Assembly: GCA_902796375.1 (NCBI GenBank)
Contig: CADBOW010000143.1
Location: 1-11,670, forward strand
Length of the DNA: 11,670 nt
DNA from: an uncultured Lachnospiraceae bacterium
Lineage (GTDB): Bacteria; Bacillota; Clostridia; Lachnospirales; Lachnospiraceae
Reading direction: 5' to 3'
Made by a program: the position numbers and the translations under genes. The notes beneath the pieces were generated by a model. It was not told where the DNA came from, made no database searches, and worked only from the letters and a program-made list of their open reading frames with translations. This document shows, in pieces, positions 6,244 through 11,670 of the stretch. Position 1 is the first letter of the stretch, and the number at the start of each line of letters is the position of its first letter.

Positions 6244-9200
6244 TTATTTTACTGTGATCTGTACTGTCAGGTTCTTGACTGCAGATGCCTTATAATTGCC
6301 ATTTCCTGCCGCCTTCATCCTGATTTTCACCTTATAGGTACCCTTCTTCAGTCCCTTCTTTATGGTGATCTTTCCTGTCTTGGAATCAACCTTGAAGTAC
6401 TTCTTGCAGGCTGTCTTATTCACACTCACAAGCTTGTAGGTCATTGAACCCTTACCCTTCTTCGTAAAGGATACAGCCCGGGTGATGGCCAGCGTCTGAT
6501 TCTTTTTCTTCAGCTTGGCCAGACTGACCGAAGCCTTCTTCGCCTTCACCTTCAGCGGATTCGCCGCCTTCTTTATGATGAATTTCTTCATGGTAGTTCC
6601 GGAATAGTTGCCCTTCAGATTCACGGTAACGATATATGTTCCGGCATTCTTCCTTCCGGAATCAAGGGATACGGTATAATCCGTACCCTTATTCAGGGTA
6701 GTGGTCCCCACTTTGACAGTAACCACCGGGGTCTGAGCCTTTTCGTTAAAGACAACCGATGCCGGCTTCAGCGTTACCGTCGGAGTCACCGCTTTGACTT
6801 TAATCCTGTAGGTCGCCGTTGTAACTCCGGTATACGCACCATTTCCTATGATCGTAACGGTATATTCACCTACTCCTACAGGGGATGTCGGCCATAATAC
6901 CGTATAATCCGTCCCTTCCTTCAGAGTCCTTCCGCCGATGGTCAGAATGGTCGGCTTCTGAGCTTTCGTGTTATAGGTAAAGTCCGTTGCGGACAGAATT
7001 ACATTTGCATCCTTGATACTGGTGGGCTGCGGTTTCGCTTTGATGGTAAATGTTCCTCTCACCGATCCTGTGTACAGCGCCTCTCCTTCGGCGATCACCG
7101 TATAGGTTCCTGCCTCGGCAAGACGACCCACAGGCTCTCCATTCAGGAGATAACTCAGGGTATAATCCTGCTCCGGCTGAAGCTTCTGTCCCTTCAATGT
7201 CACTGTAATCTCCGGTGTCTTCGCCTTCCCGTCATATTCCAGCTCTGAAGGATTGATCTTCATCTCCGCTTTTGAAATGTCAACCGATGTGATGGCAAAG
7301 GAAGCTGATCCGGAACCTGAATAGTTCCCCTTTCCATCCACTTCAATCGTATACTTTCCTATCTCCAGAAGATCATCCACCGGTTCTCCGGCAAAGAGAT
7401 ATTTCACCTCATAATCGGTATCCTGTTTCAGCGTCTTTCCTCCCAGAGTTACCGTGAGCTTCGGAGTCTTCGCCGTTCCGTCATATTCACAGGTCTCCGG
7501 ATTCACCCTGATCACGGCACCTGAAATGTCAACCGTTGTAATGGCAAAGGAAGCCGACCTGGTTCCTTCATAGCCTCCCTTCCCCGTCACTTGGATCGTA
7601 TAGTTTCCTGCTTCCAGAAGCTCGTCAACCGGTTTTCCTGCAAGGAGATACTTCACTTCATAATCCGTATCCTGTGTCAGTGTCTTTTCTCCCAGGGTTA
7701 CCGTGAGCTTCGGAGTCTTCGCCGTTCCGTCATATACACAGGTCTCCGGATCCACCTTGATCACGGCACCTGAAATGTCCGCCGGTTTGATGGTAAATTC
7801 CGCCTCTGTCTTTCCGATATTCTGTCCTGCACCTGTTGCAGTAACCGTATAGGTTCCCGGCTCGATGCATTCATCTACCGTTTTTCCGTCGCAGAGATAG
7901 GATATGGTATAATCCGCGGGATCCAGCTCCGCTCCTCCAAGCTCCACCTTTACAGAGGGAGCCTTGGCTGTTCCATCGTAAACATATTCCTCCGGATCCA
8001 ACGTCAGCGTCGCATCGGAAAGGTTCAGCGGACAGGTAAGCGACGTCAGACTGTATCCGTAGATCGGGACATTCTTACTGAGATGTACATTCCCGTCTTT
8101 ATCCTTATACTCATACTTCACTCCGGAATCCCAGGTGGCCGGTACCCACTTGAAGGAGAAGGCCCGGATCTGATCATCCGTATATCCGGCAGCCTTGAGG
8201 CTCTCTTCATCCAGATTTGCAACGCCTGCAGTGATACCTGTCTTCTCAGTATTCACCGTTGTTACGGTATGCCCCTGCATATCCTCCAGACTGAAATAAG
8301 GACCTGCCTTCGCAAATTCAGCGCCGAAGGTGACTTCAAACTCAAAGGACACACCATCCTCACGCTCCATTCCGGCAGTTACACTCTCTCCTGATTCAAA
8401 CTCGGTAAAGTCCTTGCCGCCGTTATATCCAAGTGCATGCTCATGATCATCGATCACGCTGTATCCGGCAGGAGCATCTCCGCCCTGATAATACTTGGTC
8501 GGATCCCCTTCGCATCCCAGGTAGAGCCCGTCTCCCAGCTTACTCAGCGCCGGGAAAGGATCCGTGCTTCCCTTTTCCTGTGCCCGCTTCTCGCCTTCCG
8601 CATTGTACTTCTCAACAAAGCTGTTGTAATCCTCTACTGAAAGCTGCTGATATTCAGGCGTATTGGCATAGGATATTCCCAGGCCGTTTTCCTCCCAGGC
8701 TCCCGTATCCGGTTTCCATACATCATAGGAATAGAAAACAACCGGCGTACGATAAACGATCACGCTGTCGTGAACCGCATCAAATCCGACAGTAATGCTT
8801 TTGCTGAATTCCTGTTCCGCCCAGGTCTTTGTCTCTCCGGTATAACCGACCTTGAACGACGCATCCACCACAGGAGAGGAACCCTCGACTGAAAAACCGA
8901 TTCCGACACTGCAGGTATGGGAGGTTTCATCCGAATGAGAAAACTCACTCTCAAACTCGTAGGACGTCTCCGCACCTTCCTGCCCCAGTACGCCGAAGTA
9001 CGGCGATGCCTGCAGAATTGCAAGGATCTGCGGATCCGCAAATGTAATATCCTTGCTGTTATAGCGGATCAGAAGGCCGTCATCCTCTTTGTCCACCGGA
9101 CACATCACAAGATTTATCTTTGAGAAATCATCATTTACCAGGTCAAATTTCACATTTTCCAGCGCCGCCCATTCGGAACTGTAAAAGTTCTTAAATTTGT

Positions 9201-10992
9201 ACAGTTCATCCTGCTCTGTTCCGAAATATCCCACCACACGGGAGGTCTGCTGATCCACAGCGGGTCCTGCCACTCCTGCCCGATAGGTGTAGGAGTACGG
9301 CGAATCCACATAAGTGGCACCGGAAGCCTCCTTAAATACAGCCACCAGCGAAAAAGCCAGCGATTCATAATTTCCTCCCACCTTGGAAAGGCTCTGTACC
9401 GACATACAGTCAATATATACATCCAGCAGATCCGTACCACATTCGAAATCGGATGAAGTGTACTCGTAATCCAGGGCCGGAACCGTATGGATCAGCTTCT
9501 TCCCCTGAATATTCCAGAATTTTCCTCCGATGAACAATCTGCCGGGTGCCATGGATCCATCAATATTCACCGCTGCAACAGCAAGCTTTGAGATCGTTGT
9601 CCCATCGCCTTCCGCCTCGATCTGTCCTTTCTGAAATGTATGTGCAGGTTCAAATGTGTCTCCATCCGCCATCACACACTTCGGATTTTCCCTGTTATAA
9701 TCATAAGCAAAAACAGATGCGTGGTTGCTGTCCCGCTCAATATCTGCCAGTTCACCATCGGACTTCATTGTAAGGATCGACTCGTAATATCCGCAGACTA
9801 CGATCTGATTCCCGGCCAGAGTTTCCTTTCCGTCCGTCAGATCCGTTCTTGTTATGACTGCCGTCGGCATCAAAACGCTGAGGCTTTCGTTACAATCCTG
9901 GAAATCTCCGGAAGCCACCGGTTCCGTAGCCACATAGACCGGATCATAGCTTACCTCACCAAGCAGATCATCTCCCGAGCGCCCGGCTGCACCGCAGCTT
10001 ACCGCAAGTGAAGGCTTGATCATCTCTTCGCCGTGATCCTTCACACCGTCCTTAGGCAGCACCTGCGTATAGGAGACTGCAACCAGGTCATCGATCTTAT
10101 CCCCGTTGACATCTCCGCTTGTAAGAGAGCAGCCGAGTTTCTTATGTCCATCCCAGCTGTGATCGTTAATATAGTCAGCCTGGTTTTTCATATAACCCGT
10201 ATGCAGCAGCGTCCCATGGGCAGCCCCCTTTGCCAACGTGGGTGCTGCTTCTCCGTCACCTGTCACCTCAATCTCCACAAGCGACGGTCCTCCGGAAAAT
10301 GCCGCATAAGCTATGATCGAATCCTTCTGATCACCATCATAATCGCCGACGGTGAAGGTCATGAAGTTTCTCACCTGATAAAGCAGTGTCTCTTCATCTG
10401 TATCAGCATTCCCTTTAATATCGGAGATTGTCCCAATGGTCAGAACGTCACTGTATTTCCCGCTCTTGGTATCATATACCCAGACATCCACATCCATATC
10501 CTGGCCATTCTTCTTTGCGCCCATAAAGGCAATGCAGGTCTTCCGCGGAGCAACATTTCCCTTATCATCCAGATTGTATCCCAGATCCATGGGCATGGCG
10601 GAGACAAACCAGTGTTTCAGGATGGAGCTGGAAGGTCCATCCACACTGACATTCTTACCCCAGTTGTCTTCATTCAGAAAATCCTTGCCATGCTGTGACG
10701 TATAAAGCTCGTGAATGTAGATCGAAGGATCCTCGCACTGGGGATCCGTGATAAAGGTATACAGCTCCGAATCCTCATACAGCCGGAAGGGAACACCCTT
10801 CTTATAACCATAAGGATTGGAATCGTCCTGTTCCTTATACCAGTCCGGTTTATCCGGCGTGATCAGCTTCTGGATCGTCTCATCCGACGATCCGGCTTCT
10901 TCGGCGTGAACCGTCCTTGGGCCGGCAGGCACCATCGACACAGCCATCGCCGAGGCCAGAAGAAAAGTCAGCAGTTTCTTTTTTGATCTCAT
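6244..10992 (-). CDS. Giant secreted protein: propeller-like region, central beta module, six Ig-like repeats
   Basis: Exported protein of 1582 aa; no catalytic motif recognised. The ATG at 10992 has AGGGGG 6 bases upstream and starts a classic signal peptide (RSKKK, hydrophobic core, likely cut after VHA at residue 30); an in-frame ATG 17 codons earlier lacks such a site. Residues about 110-560 look like FG-GAP/VCBS-type propeller blades, with calcium-loop motifs DYDGDQKDS (217-225) and DVNGDKIDD (294-302). Residues about 673-760 are long alternating polar/hydrophobic strands. Six Ig-like repeats span about 993-1475 (YDGTAKTP, GTYTV and GxYxG hallmarks), followed by a Lys-rich terminal domain (1476-1582). 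There is no LPxTG motif and no C-terminal membrane helix, so it is secreted or held by the wall through the basic domain. A surface-binding or adhesin role is inference. It has its own promoter and terminator. Confidence 0.9.
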   Translation of the reverse strand: MRSKKKLLTFLLASAMAVSMVPAGPRTVHAEEAGSSDETIQKLITPDKPDWYKEQDDSNPYGYKKGVPFRLYEDSELYTFITDPQCEDPSIYIHELYTSQHGKDFLNEDNWGKNVSVDGPSSSILKHWFVSAMPMDLGYNLDDKGNVAPRKTCIAFMGAKKNGQDMDVDVWVYDTKSGKYSDVLTIGTISDIKGNADTDEETLLYQVRNFMTFTVGDYDGDQKDSIIAYAAFSGGPSLVEIEVTGDGEAAPTLAKGAAHGTLLHTGYMKNQADYINDHSWDGHKKLGCSLTSGDVNGDKIDDLVAVSYTQVLPKDGVKDHGEEMIKPSLAVSCGAAGRSGDDLLGEVSYDPVYVATEPVASGDFQDCNESLSVLMPTAVITRTDLTDGKETLAGNQIVVCGYYESILTMKSDGELADIERDSNHASVFAYDYNRENPKCVMADGDTFEPAHTFQKGQIEAEGDGTTISKLAVAAVNIDGSMAPGRLFIGGKFWNIQGKKLIHTVPALDYEYTSSDFECGTDLLDVYIDCMSVQSLSKVGGNYESLAFSLVAVFKEASGATYVDSPYSYTYRAGVAGPAVDQQTSRVVGYFGTEQDELYKFKNFYSSEWAALENVKFDLVNDDFSKINLVMCPVDKEDDGLLIRYNSKDITFADPQILAILQASPYFGVLGQEGAETSYEFESEFSHSDETSHTCSVGIGFSVEGSSPVVDASFKVGYTGETKTWAEQEFSKSITVGFDAVHDSVIVYRTPVVFYSYDVWKPDTGAWEENGLGISYANTPEYQQLSVEDYNSFVEKYNAEGEKRAQEKGSTDPFPALSKLGDGLYLGCEGDPTKYYQGGDAPAGYSVIDDHEHALGYNGGKDFTEFESGESVTAGMEREDGVSFEFEVTFGAEFAKAGPYFSLEDMQGHTVTTVNTEKTGITAGVANLDEESLKAAGYTDDQIRAFSFKWVPATWDSGVKYEYKDKDGNVHLSKNVPIYGYSLTSLTCPLNLSDATLTLDPEEYVYDGTAKAPSVKVELGGAELDPADYTISYLCDGKTVDECIEPGTYTVTATGAGQNIGKTEAEFTIKPADISGAVIKVDPETCVYDGTAKTPKLTVTLGEKTLTQDTDYEVKYLLAGKPVDELLEAGNYTIQVTGKGGYEGTRSASFAITTVDISGAVIRVNPETCEYDGTAKTPKLTVTLGGKTLKQDTDYEVKYLFAGEPVDDLLEIGKYTIEVDGKGNYSGSGSASFAITSVDISKAEMKINPSELEYDGKAKTPEITVTLKGQKLQPEQDYTLSYLLNGEPVGRLAEAGTYTVIAEGEALYTGSVRGTFTIKAKPQPTSIKDANVILSATDFTYNTKAQKPTILTIGGRTLKEGTDYTVLWPTSPVGVGEYTVTIIGNGAYTGVTTATYRIKVKAVTPTVTLKPASVVFNEKAQTPVVTVKVGTTTLNKGTDYTVSLDSGRKNAGTYIVTVNLKGNYSGTTMKKFIIKKAANPLKVKAKKASVSLAKLKKKNQTLAITRAVSFTKKGKGSMTYKLVSVNKTACKKYFKVDSKTGKITIKKGLKKGTYKVKIRMKAAGNGNYKASAVKNLTVQITVK
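6568..8016 (-). repeat. Six Ig-like repeat units in the exported protein
   Basis: Units run about 8016-7780, 7779-7531, 7530-7282, 7281-7012, 7011-6790 and 6789-6568. The second and third are both 249 bp (83 codons) and close at DNA level: GTGAGCTTCGGAGTCTTCGC occurs at 7454 and again at 7703 on the plus strand, and the matching tract continues through about 7529 and 7778. The outer units are more diverged in sequence and length, so the middle pair is probably the latest duplication. The domain resembles MBG-like bacterial Ig folds. Confidence 0.85.
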
Positions 10993-10998
10993 GCTATT

Positions 10999-11004
10999 CC
11001 CCCT
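10999..11004 (-). promoter_or_regulatory. Ribosome binding site of the exported protein
   Basis: AGGGGG on the minus strand with 6 bases to the ATG at 10992. It supports that start over the in-frame ATG at 11043, which lies inside the leader hairpin loop. Confidence 0.7.
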
Positions 11005-11014
11005 TTTGACAAAG

Positions 11015-11059
11015 AAACCGTTGAGAAAATATCTGAAACTCACTTTTTCTCAACGGTTT
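11015..11059 (-). promoter_or_regulatory. 15-bp leader hairpin upstream of the exported-protein gene
   Basis: AAACCGTTGAGAAAA and TTTTCTCAACGGTTT (11059-11045 and 11029-11015) pair perfectly over 15 bp around a 15-base loop. It lies between the promoter and the ribosome site and is followed by the U-rich CTTTGTC. It could be a transcriptional attenuator, an RNA-binding-protein site or an mRNA stabiliser. The structure is certain; the role is open. It does not match a riboswitch I know. Confidence 0.65.
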
Positions 11060-11080
11060 ATCTGCTTACAACTGTATTTA

Positions 11081-11109
11081 ATTGTAGTACACGCCGGGAT
11101 GAAAATCAA
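11081..11109 (-). promoter_or_regulatory. Sigma-A-type promoter of the exported-protein gene
   Basis: TTGATT (11109-11104) and TACAAT (11086-11081) on the minus strand with the ideal 17-bp spacer. The start would be near 11074, giving a leader of about 80 bases. TACAA and TTGTA flank the start region as a short inverted repeat that might serve an operator. Confidence 0.75.
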
Positions 11110-11136
11110 GATGATCCTTACTTCTTCTGGACATAG

Positions 11137-11182
11137 AAAAACCCCCAAGTAGGTTTTATTTTTTAGTGTCCTACTTGGGGGT
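11137..11182 (-). terminator. Intrinsic terminator of the right-edge gene
   Basis: ACCCCCAAGTAGG and CCTACTTGGGGGT pair perfectly over 13 bp (11182-11170 with 11153-11141) around a 16-base A-rich loop, and the minus strand continues into TTTTC. It lies 35 bases past the stop codon of the partial gene and separates it from the exported-protein promoter. Confidence 0.9.
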
Positions 11183-11192
11183 AGCATATCAT
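11163..11192 (-). CDS. Possible 9-codon mini-ORF running into the terminator
   Basis: AAAGGAG (11207-11201) is followed after 8 bases by ATG (11192-11190) and a frame MICYPQVGH that stops in the terminator loop at 11165-11163. The frame covers the whole first arm of the stem, so a translating ribosome would block hairpin formation, as in attenuation leaders. The ribosome site is good but so short a frame can arise by chance. No repeated codon suggests which amino acid would be sensed. Confidence 0.2.
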   Translation of the reverse strand: MICYPQVGH

Positions 11193-11216
11193 TTCTATAG
11201 CTCCTTTCTGAGTTAA

Positions 11217-11670
11217 TTATTCATATTTGATATAATTAGGCCACTCATCATATCTTTCATTAAGTGTACCAGATTCATAGATAACATCAGATCTTACTAC
11301 ACGAGTTACAATCTTCTTCTTACAATCTAGACATTTATGAGTATAAGTAGTATCTTCATACTGAGAATACCTTTTAATTTGTACATAACCATTTCCTGAA
11401 CCAGTTGGATTATAAACGCCTTGTACAAGATAATATGAATTCTTTTCCTGACAAATACCACTTATTGTATTAACATTATATACTGTTCTAGGATTTTCAC
11501 AATAATCAGTAAGAATTGCTGTATATTCTTCAGGCGTCATATTATTTAATTCTGCGCCAGCTATAATAAGAGGATTTTGCTTAATTACATATGTATGCCA
11601 ATCACGTGGATCAAGATTTTTACCAATTATAGTTTCCCAATACCATGATACGTCTACAGTTTCATTATAA
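11217..11670 (-). CDS. Unrecognised AT-rich protein, C-terminal 150 residues, cut by window edge
   Basis: The frame is open to the right edge of the window, so the start is outside; an internal ATG at 11540 is probably not the true start because 43 good codons precede it. I do not recognise the family. The visible part is rich in Tyr, Asn and Thr, has Trp pairs (SWYWE) and the motif NPTGSGNGYVQIKRYSQ, and carries one CxxC (HKCLDCKKK) that could be half of a metal site. No membrane segment is seen. GC is about 30-35% in the lines I counted against roughly 50-65% in neighbours, and third positions are mostly A/T, so it is probably acquired or part of an inserted island. A strong terminator follows the stop. 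Confidence 0.75.
   Translation of the reverse strand, partial: YNETVDVSWYWETIIGKNLDPRDWHTYVIKQNPLIIAGAELNNMTPEEYTAILTDYCENPRTVYNVNTISGICQEKNSYYLVQGVYNPTGSGNGYVQIKRYSQYEDTTYTHKCLDCKKKIVTRVVRSDVIYESGTLNERYDEWPNYIKYE

Noticed and set aside
6568..8016. CRISPR-like array
   Set aside because: The repeats are about 220-270 bp coding units with no short repeat/spacer alternation; they encode Ig-like domains.
11006..11035. Plus-strand promoter TTGACA-N18-TATCTG
   Set aside because: The -10 is poor and no plus-strand gene lies downstream.
10993..11043. 17-residue N-terminal extension of the exported protein
   Set aside because: It lacks a ribosome site, its ATG lies in the leader hairpin loop, and the extension would precede a textbook signal peptide.
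11053..11187. About 44-residue minus-strand frame from ATG at 11187
   Set aside because: It reads straight through the terminator and the next promoter, with a 13-base gap from the ribosome site.

Overview
The window looks like a chromosomal segment of an anaerobic Firmicute, most likely a Lachnospiraceae-type Clostridium relative. This is inferred from the moderate-to-high GC of most genes, strong AGGAGG-type ribosome sites, and a giant exported protein with YDGxAKTP Ig-like repeats and a lysine-rich C-terminal domain of the kind common in that family. No 16S or other taxonomic marker is present. Every gene I can support lies on the minus strand, so the window reads right to left.

From right to left: (1) 11670-11217 holds the AT-rich C-terminal end of an unrecognised protein, closed by a strong intrinsic terminator at 11182-11137. 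(2) A clear sigma-A-type promoter (11109-11081) and a leader with a 15-bp hairpin precede a secreted protein of 1582 residues (10992-6244). It has a signal peptide, a beta-propeller-like region with calcium-loop motifs, a strand-rich central module, six Ig-like repeats and a basic C-terminal domain. (3) A 259-base spacer packed with inverted repeats (6243-5985) leads to a four-gene set. (4) That set is an OmpR-family response regulator (5984-5214), a sensor histidine kinase (5217-3934, GTG start overlapping the regulator stop), then after a 189-base regulatory gap an ABC ATPase (3744-2980) overlapping a two-module FtsX-type permease (2986-620). (5) At the left edge is the first 132 codons of a type IIA topoisomerase B subunit (ParE/GyrB), driven by a near-consensus promoter (490-461).

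The regulator, kinase and transporter probably form one sensing-and-response unit. Upstream of the ATPase there is a perfect 8-bp direct repeat at 11-bp period placed where a -35 box should be, 16 bp upstream of a good -10. That is the arrangement expected for an OmpR/PhoB-type regulator, so the adjacent regulator is the obvious candidate activator of the transporter. The substrate or signal cannot be read from the sequence; antimicrobial-peptide or cell-envelope stress is a family-based guess.

The most unusual items are the regulator linker built of four 7-residue Ala/Gly repeats, the giant exported protein and its hairpin leader, the palindrome-dense spacer at 5985-6243, the hairpin at the very start of the topoisomerase transcript, and the low-GC gene at the right edge with a tiny ribosome-site-equipped ORF running into its terminator. 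I saw no tRNA, rRNA, CRISPR array, transposase or known riboswitch. No gene-free stretch exceeds 300 bases.
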